Assembly (NCBI RefSeq): GCF_015350975.1
Contig: NZ_JADKRX010000005.1
Span: 62,001 to 126,000 of the forward strand
Length of the DNA: 64,000 bases
DNA from: Curtobacterium sp. VKM Ac-1395
Lineage (GTDB): Bacteria > Actinomycetota > Actinomycetes > Actinomycetales > Microbacteriaceae
Reading direction: 5' to 3'
The notes under the pieces were generated by a model, which saw only the letters and a program-made list of their open reading frames with translations, did not search any database and had not been told where the DNA came from. Positions 1 through 7,484 of this stretch are shown piece after piece. Position 1 is the stretch's first letter. Every line of letters starts with the position of its first letter. The translations under genes and the position numbers were made by a program.

Positions 1-179
1 TGGAACAGGCTGCCGACGGGTCCCAGTGCCTGGTGCTCGCGGAGGAAGAGGCCGACGTCCTCCGCCCACCCGGTCCCGCGGGCGGCGGGGCCGAGGCGGA
101 CCCAGGCGGTCGTCGCGGCGGCCAGCGCGAGCGCCACGAGGCCGACGGCGCCGACGGTCCTCGCACGTGCTCGTTGCAT
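1..179 (-). CDS. Membrane protein, partial (N-terminus only), paralogue of the gene at 5967-7343
   Basis: The first 59 codons of a minus-strand gene whose rest lies outside the window. It starts with ATG at 179; the N-terminus is basic followed by a hydrophobic helix (residues 9-25). The segment WAEDVGLFLREH around residues 40-51 matches WAEDGKVFLEEQ in the protein encoded at 5967-7343, so the two are probably paralogous polytopic envelope proteins of unknown function, possibly GT-C-type glycosyltransferases. A TAGCGT -10 box lies 9 nt upstream of the ATG, with no clear ribosome binding site. The paralogy is read from this short stretch only. Confidence 0.65.
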   Translation of the reverse strand, partial: MQRARARTVGAVGLVALALAAATTAWVRLGPAARGTGWAEDVGLFLREHQALGPVGSLF

Positions 180-188
180 CGAGCGATG

Positions 189-194
189 ACGCTA
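189..194 (-). promoter_or_regulatory. -10 box TAGCGT
   Basis: Minus-strand TAGCGT ending 9 nt before the ATG at 179; a near-leaderless arrangement that recurs across the window. Confidence 0.35.
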
Positions 195-273
195 GCGGAG
201 ACATCGCGATCTGCGATATCGACGCACCGGCATGACGCGGCGGTCGTCCGGCCGCGTGGGCCAAGATGGTCCA

Positions 274-1572
274 GTGACGGACGGCAGGGTGACCAGACGC
301 GCGCTCGGGCGCCGCTACCTGTCCGCGTGGATCGGGTTCTCCGCCGGAGGGCGCTTCAGCCAGGCCCTCGCGACCGTGATCCTCATGTTCGCCTTCGGCC
401 AGCCCACGGTGCAGGCGCTGGTCGGGAGCGCCGGCACGTGGGCCGTCCTGGTGACGCTCGTCGTCCTTGGCGGCCTGAGCCTGCTGGGGCAGCGGTACCG
501 GATCGAGTGGCACGGCGTCCTCCCCCTCTCCCTGCTCGCCTTCGTCGGGTACTGCGCACTGAGCGTCCTGTGGAGCGAGTACTCGTGGGTGGCGCTCCGC
601 GAGTTCGCTGCGACGCTCGGCTTCATCGGCCTGGGGCTGTACCTGGCGCTCGGCCGGGACCTGGTGCAGGTCATCCGGGCCTCCGGCGACGCGTTCCGCA
701 TCCTGCTCGTCGTGGCCCTCGGGCTCGAGGTCCTGTCCGGGCTCGTGCTCGACGTCCCCATCCCGGGCTTCGGCATCCGCGGCGACATCGCCTACGGCGG
801 ACCCATCCAGGGCATCGGCGGCACCCGCAACTTCATGGGGTTCGTCGCCGCGATGGCGCTCGTGACGTTCGTGGTGGAGTTCCTCACCCGGTCGGTGACC
901 GCCTGGCGTGCCGTCGCGTCCACCGCCCTGGCCGTCATCGCGCTCATGCTCGTGCAGTCCCCGATCACCGGTCTGGCGATGATCGCCCTCGCCGTCACCG
1001 CCCTGGCGCTGTGGGCGCTCCGACACGCGCAGCCCCGCACCCGCCCCGTCGTGAACGGCGTGCTCGGGGTCTTCGTCATGGTCGTGGCCGTCGTCGCGGT
1101 GCTCGCGCACTCCCGGATCCTGGCCGAGATCGGGGCGGCCGGTGGCAGTGCGTCACGGCTGGCGCTGTGGTCGCAGCTCCGGGTGCTCATCGAGCAGCAC
1201 CCGGTCCAGGGCTGGGGCTGGGTGGGGACGTGGCCGAGCGAACCGGTCGTCCCGTTCGACGTCGTCCTCGCGCCGAGCGGCCTGCCCTTCACGTCGGCCC
1301 TGAACGCGTTCGTCGACGCCTGGCTGCAGATCGGACTGGCCGGCATGCTCATCCTGCTCGGCACCGCGGTGCTGGCGTTCGCCCGGGCCTGGGTGACGGC
1401 GACGACGTTCCCCGGGGTGGCGTACGTGTGGCCAGCCGCGGTGCTCGTGCTGCTGGCCGTCACGAGCACCGCGGAGAGCTACCTGCTGCACGGCGCGGGG
1501 CTCATGGTGTTCACCGCCGTGCTCGTCATCGCCGCACGACGCCGGTCCTGGCGGGGCCGCCTGCCGCGCTGA
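274..1572 (+). CDS. O-antigen ligase / Wzy polymerase-like membrane protein
   Basis: A polytopic membrane protein of about 432 residues with some 10-12 hydrophobic segments. The periplasm-facing segment HPVQGWGWVGTW, after about two thirds of the protein, resembles the Wzy_C motif of O-antigen ligases and polymerases, which join or polymerise lipid-linked oligosaccharides outside the membrane. Its place at the edge of a glycopolymer cluster fits that role. I chose the GTG at 274 because codons 232-273 do not show the strong G/C third-position bias of the rest. An ATG at 232 is the alternative and adds 14 residues. Ligase versus polymerase cannot be told from sequence. Confidence 0.75.
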   Translation: MTDGRVTRRALGRRYLSAWIGFSAGGRFSQALATVILMFAFGQPTVQALVGSAGTWAVLVTLVVLGGLSLLGQRYRIEWHGVLPLSLLAFVGYCALSVLWSEYSWVALREFAATLGFIGLGLYLALGRDLVQVIRASGDAFRILLVVALGLEVLSGLVLDVPIPGFGIRGDIAYGGPIQGIGGTRNFMGFVAAMALVTFVVEFLTRSVTAWRAVASTALAVIALMLVQSPITGLAMIALAVTALALWALRHAQPRTRPVVNGVLGVFVMVVAVVAVLAHSRILAEIGAAGGSASRLALWSQLRVLIEQHPVQGWGWVGTWPSEPVVPFDVVLAPSGLPFTSALNAFVDAWLQIGLAGMLILLGTAVLAFARAWVTATTFPGVAYVWPAAVLVLLAVTSTAESYLLHGAGLMVFTAVLVIAARRRSWRGRLPR

Positions 1573-1625
1573 CACGAGCGGGCACGGCCGCCGTCGGGGG
1601 CCTGCGTCCGTCGGAGGCCGCCGGG

Positions 1626-1631
1626 TACACT
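1626..1631 (+). promoter_or_regulatory. -10 box TACACT
   Basis: TACACT about 40 nt before the ATG at 1672, leaving a short leader with a GGGAG ribosome binding site. No convincing -35 box. Confidence 0.4.
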
Positions 1632-1671
1632 GCCCGTGGTCGTCAGGGGGCGGCCGGAACGGGAGAGCTCG

Positions 1672-3534
1672 ATGCAGCGTGTGCACCACTTCGTCGCCCT
1701 CGTCCTCGGCGTCCTGCTCGTCGTGGTGGGACTCGTGGTCGTCACGCCCGCCGGTGCCGCTCAGGCCGCGGCCCCGCTGACCGGGCGATACACCCCCGTC
1801 GAGACCAGCCGCGTGTACGCCGGGTCGGTCGGCACGAAGCCCACCGTCGTCCCGATCAGCGGGAAGGCGGGCGTGCCGTCGAACGCCAGGGCCGTCGTCC
1901 TCAACGTCGAGGTCAAGTCCCCGACCGCCGCCGGGTACGTCCGGGTGACGCCGGCCGGGTCCGACCCGCAGGTCGTGACGCAGGCGTTCACCCGCGGTGG
2001 GTCCATCTCGAACCTCACCACCGTGAAGCTCTCCGGGGGCAGGGTGCAGGTCAAGCTGTCGGCCGGCGCGGCCCAGGTCTACTTCGACGTCTCCGGCTAC
2101 TACGCCGACGGTCGGGGCTCGACCTACACCCCGGTGACGAACAGCCGGGTCTTCGGCGCCACGGTCGGCACGGACCCGACGGAGGTGCCGCTGACCGGCC
2201 CCGATGCCGCCGGCGTCCCCAGCGACGCCACCGCCGTCGCCGTCAACGTCGGCGTGCAGTCCCAGACCGCCGACGGCTACGTCCGCGTCACGTCGGCCGG
2301 CCACGACGCCCAGGTCGCCGCGCAGGTGTACCGCGCGGACACGCCCGTGTCGAACCTGGTGATCGTCGGGCTCTCCGGAGGAGCCGCGCAGGTGAAGGTC
2401 TCCGCCGGCACCGCCACGGTCTACATGGACGTCACCGGCTACTACTCCTCGGCGACGTCGGGGTCGGTGTTCGTGCCGATCGACACCGTCCGCGCGTACT
2501 CGGGCGACCTCGGCACCGCCGCCTCCCCCATCCGCCTGAGCGGCACCGCGGGCGTGCCGGGCACGGCCACCGCCGTCGTCGCGACCGCCCAGGTCACGCA
2601 CCCGAGCGCCACGGGGTACCTCCGGCTGACCCCGGCCGGTCAGGATCCCCAGGTCGCCACGCAGAACTACCGCGCGGGTCAGTCGGTCGCCGCGCTGACG
2701 ATGCCGAAGGTGACCGGCACGACGGTGGACCGCCGGGTGCAGGCGAAGGTGCGGTCGGGCACGGCGCACCTGTACCTCGACGTGTCCGGGTACTTCCTCG
2801 ACGGTTCGTCCGGGTCCGGCATCGGTGCCGACATCTCGTACCCGCAGTGCTCCACGCCTTCGACCTGGCCCCAAGACCAGTCCTTCGCGGTCGTCGGGGT
2901 GAACGGCGGCCGCACGACCGAGTCGAACGACTGCTTCAATCAGCAGCTCGCCTGGGCCTTGACGTCCCACGGCGGAACGTCGCAGCCGAAGGTCCAGCTC
3001 TACGTGAACACCGCGAACCCAGGAGCACTGGCCTCGGTCTGGCCGAAGAGCAACACGATCCCGAAGGGCCCGAAGGTGGTGAACCCCTACGGGAACTGCA
3101 CGGGCGGCTACGACAAGGCATGCTCGTTCATGTACGGGTACACCCGGGCGTACGAAGACGTGCAGAAGCGCAACGTCCCGAATGCATCGAAGTACCGATG
3201 GTGGCTCGATGTCGAAATCGGAGGGCCCACCGGCGCGACGTGGCAATCGGACAAGCTACAGAATCGAGCTGATCTCGAGGGCATGGTGGAGTACTTCACG
3301 TCGGTCTCTGCGAAGGTGGGCATCTACTCGACGCGGTACCAACTCGGACTCGTGACCGGCACGATCCCGAGCACCAGTTCGCTGTACGGCCTTCCGAGTT
3401 GGGTCCCCACGGGGGGGTCCTCGATGGCGGAAGCCCAGGCAACGTGCTCCTCCGCTCCGCTCACGAGTGGGAGCACGGTCGTGATGACGCAGTACGAGAT
3501 CGGAGCGATCGACCGCAATGTGAGCTGCGTCTAG
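1672..3534 (+). CDS. Secreted protein with three beta-type repeats and a GH25-like C-terminal domain
   Basis: About 620 residues. The ATG at 1672 follows GGGAG at good spacing and begins a Sec signal peptide (MQRVHHFVALVLGVLL..., cleavage likely after PAGAAQA near residue 36). Three related segments of about 110 residues follow (roughly 40-146, 152-260, 263-376), each running from YTPV or FVPI to DVSGYY/DVTGYY and containing GYVRVT or GYLRLT. The C-terminal 230 residues (FAVVGVNGG, YVNTANPG, WWLDVE near residue 510, VGIYSTRYQ, VVMTQYE) resemble the glycoside-hydrolase TIM barrels of the GH25/DUF1906 type. A role in cell-wall turnover or binding is inferred. GC drops to about 53% in 3241-3300, unlike the repeats, which suggests the C-terminal domain has a separate origin. 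The next gene starts directly after the stop codon. Confidence 0.75.
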   Translation: MQRVHHFVALVLGVLLVVVGLVVVTPAGAAQAAAPLTGRYTPVETSRVYAGSVGTKPTVVPISGKAGVPSNARAVVLNVEVKSPTAAGYVRVTPAGSDPQVVTQAFTRGGSISNLTTVKLSGGRVQVKLSAGAAQVYFDVSGYYADGRGSTYTPVTNSRVFGATVGTDPTEVPLTGPDAAGVPSDATAVAVNVGVQSQTADGYVRVTSAGHDAQVAAQVYRADTPVSNLVIVGLSGGAAQVKVSAGTATVYMDVTGYYSSATSGSVFVPIDTVRAYSGDLGTAASPIRLSGTAGVPGTATAVVATAQVTHPSATGYLRLTPAGQDPQVATQNYRAGQSVAALTMPKVTGTTVDRRVQAKVRSGTAHLYLDVSGYFLDGSSGSGIGADISYPQCSTPSTWPQDQSFAVVGVNGGRTTESNDCFNQQLAWALTSHGGTSQPKVQLYVNTANPGALASVWPKSNTIPKGPKVVNPYGNCTGGYDKACSFMYGYTRAYEDVQKRNVPNASKYRWWLDVEIGGPTGATWQSDKLQNRADLEGMVEYFTSVSAKVGIYSTRYQLGLVTGTIPSTSSLYGLPSWVPTGGSSMAEAQATCSSAPLTSGSTVVMTQYEIGAIDRNVSCV

Positions 3535-4896
3535 GTGCCGCGGCGAGTCACGGCGTCGCCCGGCCGGCTGGAACAGCTCGCCATGTGCGTGCTGGTCCTG
3601 GTCCTGACCGGGATCAGCCTGCTGTCGAAGCTGCCCTGCACGGGCCCGCCGCCACCCGGTCTCACCCGCGCAGCGCACATCGGCCGGTCCGCATGCTGGA
3701 GCGACGTCGCCGCGCTGTGGACCCCGCGCGACCTCGGCCTGCACCGGCTGCCCTACGTCAACGGCACGTTCACCAGCCAGCCCCTCACCCTGACCGGCGG
3801 CACGGTCGAGTACCCGACGCTCGGTGGCCTGTGGATCTGGCTGACCGCGCTGCCGGTCGACTCCGCCCGCGGCTTCCTCGTCCTCACCGCCGTCGTCGCC
3901 GGGGTGCTCGCCGTCGCCGTCACGCTGCTGCTCGTGCGGCTGACCGGGCGCCGTGCGTGGGTGTTCGCCGCCACCCCGCCGTTGGCGCTGTACGCGGCCT
4001 ACAACTGGGACCTGCTCCCCGTGCTCTGCACCGTGCTGGGCGTCACCGCGATGACGACGCCCCGCTTCCGGTCGTCCCCGTGGCTGCGCTTCGGCCTCGC
4101 CGGGCTCGCGTTCGGGACCGGAGCGGCGTTCAAGCTGTACCCGATCATGTTCGTCGCGGCGATCGTCCTCGCGGCGCTGCTCGACCGGGACGGCCGTCCC
4201 CTCGGTCGTCGCGTCGCCCAGGCCAGCGCCGCGCTCGGGGGCGGGCTGCTCGTTCCCCTGCTGGCCAACGTGCCCTTCGCGCTCCTGGACCTCGACGGCT
4301 GGCTCGCGCCGGTCCGGTTCCAGGCCGAGCGCGCCACCGGGGCGTCGACGCTGTCCGTCTGGTACTGGGGCCTGCTGCCGTGGTCCTCGAGCGGGGACCC
4401 GGCGTTCCAACACCGGATGACGGCGCTCTCGACGGCCGCGACCGCGCTCGGCGTGCTCGTCGTCCTCGCGGTGACCGTCGTGCTCGCGCTCCGCCGCGGG
4501 AGGACACCCTGGCTGCAGTCCGCCGCGGCGCTGCTGGCGGTCTACATGGTGTGCAACAAGGTCGACTCGCTGCAGTACGTGCTGTGGCTGGTGCCGTTCT
4601 TCGTCGTGCTCCGCGTGGGCGGGTGGTGGGTCACGGCCTACCTGCTCGCGGACCTCGCCGCGTTCGTCGGCTGGTTCCGCTCGCAGTACTACGGCGCGAT
4701 CGGGCAGACGGCGCTGACCTGGGCGGACCAGGCCCTCGCGGTCGGCATCTGGGGTCGGGCTGCCCTGCTCGTGGCGCTCGTCGTGGTGTTCCTGCGCAGC
4801 GAGCCCGCGGTGCAGCAGTGGTCGGAGCCCGAGCGGCCACCAGCAGCGCCGCACGACGCGAGTCCCCCCGCGCACAGCGAGTCGATCCGCGCCTAG
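3535..4896 (+). CDS. GT87-like polytopic mannosyltransferase (DUF2029 type)
   Basis: 453 residues with about 9-10 hydrophobic helices. The layout of an early extracellular loop, a central YAAYNWDLLPVLC segment and a following GAAFKLYP motif is typical of the GT87/DUF2029 polyprenol-phosphate-mannose-dependent glycosyltransferases of Actinobacteria. Such enzymes use lipid-linked mannose on the outer face of the membrane. The GTG start directly abuts the TAG stop of the secreted protein upstream, so they are probably co-transcribed. A polyprenol-phosphate-mannose synthase gene lies convergently just downstream. The acceptor is unknown. Confidence 0.7.
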   Translation: MPRRVTASPGRLEQLAMCVLVLVLTGISLLSKLPCTGPPPPGLTRAAHIGRSACWSDVAALWTPRDLGLHRLPYVNGTFTSQPLTLTGGTVEYPTLGGLWIWLTALPVDSARGFLVLTAVVAGVLAVAVTLLLVRLTGRRAWVFAATPPLALYAAYNWDLLPVLCTVLGVTAMTTPRFRSSPWLRFGLAGLAFGTGAAFKLYPIMFVAAIVLAALLDRDGRPLGRRVAQASAALGGGLLVPLLANVPFALLDLDGWLAPVRFQAERATGASTLSVWYWGLLPWSSSGDPAFQHRMTALSTAATALGVLVVLAVTVVLALRRGRTPWLQSAAALLAVYMVCNKVDSLQYVLWLVPFFVVLRVGGWWVTAYLLADLAAFVGWFRSQYYGAIGQTALTWADQALAVGIWGRAALLVALVVVFLRSEPAVQQWSEPERPPAAPHDASPPAHSESIRA

Positions 4897-4919
4897 GAGG
4901 TCGGACGTTCCGACCTCCT
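4895..4919. terminator. Perfect 11-bp hairpin after the GT87-like gene
   Basis: AGGAGGTCGGA and its exact complement are separated by CGT. The hairpin begins within the TAG stop codon of the upstream gene. There is no T-tract. Confidence 0.65.
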
Positions 4920-5152
4920 CGGCGCGATCCCGCCTGCCATCGCAGGCGTCATGGGTGGGAGCGCACCGCGGACGGACGGACAGACAGACTGACGGACGGG
5001 AGGCTCGGTGCCAGCTGGCACCGAGCCTCCCGTCCGTCAGCGGTCGCGACTCACCGCACCTCGCCGCCGAGCGGTCATCATCCGTCGGACGTGCGCCGCC
5101 AGCACGACGGACGCGGACCGGTCGGCGGACCTGAACGGGGTGTCGTGACCAG
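4897..5152. other. 256-bp convergent intergenic region
   Basis: Lies between the ends of the GT87-like gene and the ppm gene. It holds an 11-bp hairpin at its left edge and a perfect 52-bp palindrome at 4989-5040. I see no coding signal. Confidence 0.6.
4989..5040. terminator. Perfect 52-bp palindrome, bidirectional terminator (GGACGGGAGGC family)
   Basis: The two 26-base arms are exact reverse complements with no loop, centred on CCAGCTGG at 5011-5018. It lies between convergent genes, so it can stop transcription from both sides. The arm contains GGACGGGAGGCTCGGTG (4994-5010), which recurs at 36042-36058, on the minus strand of 52702-52718 with one mismatch, and in part at 62403-62416. Confidence 0.75.
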
Positions 5153-5935
5153 TCAGCGACGCGTCGCGCCCGCCGATCCCGAGCCCGAGCGCGGGCGGAA
5201 CCGGCGCTGGAGCCCCCACTGGGTGGTCTTGACCATGGCCTCGACCACGATGGCCTGGCTCATCTTCGACACCCCGTGGATGCGGTCGCGGAAGCGGATC
5301 GGCACCTCGACGATCGTGCCGCCGAGGTCGTGCACGCGCAGCGTCATGTCGACCTGGAAGCAGTAGCCCTTCGAGTCGACGGCGTCGAGCTCCATCCGCG
5401 CGATCGCGTCCGCGCGGTAGACACGGAAGCCGGCGGTGATGTCGTGCACGTCGAGCCCGAGCATCACGCGCGCGTACCCGTTGCCGCCGCGGCTCAGGAG
5501 CTCGCGGTGCTTCGGCCAGTCCACGACCGAGCCGCCCTCGACCCACCGCGACCCGATCGCGAGCATCACGTTCGCTTCCGGGGGTGCGTCGGCCACCGCC
5601 GCGATCAGCGCGGGCAGCCGGTCCGCGGGGTGTGAGCCGTCGGCGTCCATCTCGATGAGCAGGTCGTACCCGCGCTCCAGCCCCCACCGGAAGCCGGCGA
5701 CGTACGCGGTGCCGAGCCCGAGCTTGCCGGAGCGGCGCATCAGGTGCACGCGGTCGTCGGTCTCGGCGAGCTCGTCGACGAGGTCGCCCGTGCCGTCCGG
5801 GCTGCCGTCGTCCACGACGAGCAGGTGCGCCGACGGCACTTCGGTGAGGATCCGCTCGGCGATGTCGCGGACGTTCTCGGCCTCGTTGTACGTCGGGACG
5901 ATGACCAGGGCGGTGGGCTTCAGGGAGTCGTTCAT
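5153..5935 (-). CDS. ppm1: Polyprenol monophosphomannose synthase
   Basis: 260 residues; a single GT2 domain transferring mannose from GDP-mannose to polyprenyl phosphate at the inner face of the membrane. Visible motifs are the N-terminal VIVPTYNEAENV, the nucleotide-binding VVDDGSPDGT (DDG at residues 42-44), the metal-binding EMDADGSH (95-102) and the C-terminal TAGFRVYR and FRDRIHGVSKM segments, all characteristic of dolichol/polyprenol-P-mannose synthases. The start at 5935 follows GAGAGAA on the minus strand; a longer frame to 5980 lacks support. It lies 31 nt downstream of the membrane protein encoded at 5967-7343 and would supply lipid-linked mannose to GT-C enzymes such as the GT87-like neighbour. 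Confidence 0.9.
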   Translation of the reverse strand: MNDSLKPTALVIVPTYNEAENVRDIAERILTEVPSAHLLVVDDGSPDGTGDLVDELAETDDRVHLMRRSGKLGLGTAYVAGFRWGLERGYDLLIEMDADGSHPADRLPALIAAVADAPPEANVMLAIGSRWVEGGSVVDWPKHRELLSRGGNGYARVMLGLDVHDITAGFRVYRADAIARMELDAVDSKGYCFQVDMTLRVHDLGGTIVEVPIRFRDRIHGVSKMSQAIVVEAMVKTTQWGLQRRFRPRSGSGSAGATRR

Positions 5936-5966
5936 GGCGGTTCTCTCGGTGTCCGGGGCACCGCGC

Positions 5967-7343
5967 TCAGCGCGCGGCACCTCCGTCGATCAGGGCACAG
6001 GGCACGGTGACGGCCCACTGCGGGCCTGGCGCGATCTGGATCGTGGCGTTGCCGGACGGCGCAGCCTCGCACGCGGCGTCGGTCTGCGAGGAGTCGACCT
6101 GCTGCTCCCAGATCGGGCCGTTCTGCCGGTTGGCCTTGTCCATCGCGAAGTTCGCGACGAAGGCCCAGACGACGACGAGCGCGAGGACCACGCCGAGGAC
6201 GCGGACGACCAGGGCCGGCCGGGCGAGGAACACGTCCACGAGCACGACGAACCCGGCGAGCACGTACATCGACCCGGACGCGCTGTAGCGGAACGTCCAG
6301 ATCCCCAACCACTGCGCGTGGTCGAAGTGGGCGAAGGCCAGCATCTCGTTCGGGTTCAGCCACACGGCACCGAACCAGACGGCAGCGGAGCCCCAGAGCA
6401 TCGACGCGAGCGTCCATCGCTGCTTGCCCATGCCGAGCCAGAACCCGGCGGCGACGAGCAGCACGGCGACCACGAACGGGGCCACGACGACGACGATGCC
6501 GTGCTCGGCGATGAGCCGGCCGAGCGTCGGCATGCTCCACGTCCACGACCCGCCGAACGGCTGCACGATGTACCCGAGCACCATGTCGGCCACGGAGTCG
6601 TGCGGCACCGTCGCGGGTGCGCGGGGGTGCATGAGCGTGGTGACGACCTGCGCGGCACCGCCGAGGACGGCGCCGGCGATGACCGGCCAGCGATGCCGGT
6701 TGCGGATGCCGACGAAGAACAGCGGGAAGAACGCGACGACCTGGATCTCGGTCAGCCCGCAGAGCAGCGCGACGACGCCGAGCACGATGCCCTTCGTCCA
6801 CGACTTCACCGGGGTGAGCAGCAGGAACGGCATCAGGAACATCAGGAACCAGTGCAGGTTCGCGGCGTTCGCCTGGATCTCCATCGGGCCGAGCGGCAGG
6901 AGCGTCGGGACCAGGGCGAGCAGCACCCGGGCGACGACGGAGCGCAGGACGCCCGCGGTCAGCACGTAGACGGCCGCACCGACCGCGGCGGTGACGAGCA
7001 CGCAGAGGATCGAGACGGTCACGGCGAACCGGTCGACGGACGCGACGTGCGACGCCACCGCCACCAGGGCGCGCGGGACGACGTGGAGGTACCCGGCGTA
7101 GTCATGGAACAGCGCCCCGAGCACACCGCGGTCGTACTGCTCCTCGAGGAAGACCTTGCCGTCCTCGGCCCAGAGGGTGTTGCGCACCTCGGGCGTCAGG
7201 CGGAGCCACCCGAGGGCGGCGATGACGGCCCCCAGCAGGACGGGGACGACGACGGACATCAGACGGTGACGGCGGCCGGACCCGGGGTCGGCAGCGCGCA
7301 GGTCCGTGGCCGCGCCCTGATCGGGGGGACTGGTCTCGAGCAC
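5967..7343 (-). CDS. Polytopic membrane protein, GT-C-like, unknown specificity
   Basis: 458 residues with 10-12 predicted helices. After a hydrophilic N-terminus (1-28) and a first helix comes the extracytoplasmic loop LWAEDGKVFLEEQYDRG with acidic residues. This resembles the first loop of GT-C glycosyltransferases, where an Asp or Glu is catalytic. The C-terminal 50 residues form a Cys-containing exported tail. GTG at 7343 is preceded by AGAGGA. It is probably co-transcribed with ppm1, which suggests that it uses polyprenol-phosphate mannose. A partial paralogue lies at 1-179. Confidence 0.65.
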   Translation of the reverse strand: MLETSPPDQGAATDLRAADPGSGRRHRLMSVVVPVLLGAVIAALGWLRLTPEVRNTLWAEDGKVFLEEQYDRGVLGALFHDYAGYLHVVPRALVAVASHVASVDRFAVTVSILCVLVTAAVGAAVYVLTAGVLRSVVARVLLALVPTLLPLGPMEIQANAANLHWFLMFLMPFLLLTPVKSWTKGIVLGVVALLCGLTEIQVVAFFPLFFVGIRNRHRWPVIAGAVLGGAAQVVTTLMHPRAPATVPHDSVADMVLGYIVQPFGGSWTWSMPTLGRLIAEHGIVVVVAPFVVAVLLVAAGFWLGMGKQRWTLASMLWGSAAVWFGAVWLNPNEMLAFAHFDHAQWLGIWTFRYSASGSMYVLAGFVVLVDVFLARPALVVRVLGVVLALVVVWAFVANFAMDKANRQNGPIWEQQVDSSQTDAACEAAPSGNATIQIAPGPQWAVTVPCALIDGGAAR

Positions 7344-7425
7344 CGGGAGATCCTCTCACAACCGGGAGCGACGACGGCGGAGCCGCGCACAGGCGGCCCA
7401 GAGCCATGACGAGGAGGGTCGGACG

Positions 7426-7462
7426 ACGGACGCCCGCCGGTCAGCGACCGGCGGGCGTCCGT
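7426..7462 (-). terminator. Perfect 17-bp stem hairpin
   Basis: The arms 7426-7442 and 7446-7462 are exact reverse complements with an AGC loop. It sits 22 nt past the stop of the lysozyme-like secreted protein gene on the minus strand and before the next minus-strand start at 7343. No T-tract follows. Confidence 0.75.
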
Positions 7463-7484
7463 GGTGGCGCGACGATGCCGTGCC

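Noticed and set aside
1153-3246. Long minus-strand frame opposite the secreted protein gene
   Set aside because: Composition is that of an antisense shadow, and it crosses the end of the ligase-like gene and the signal peptide of the real gene.
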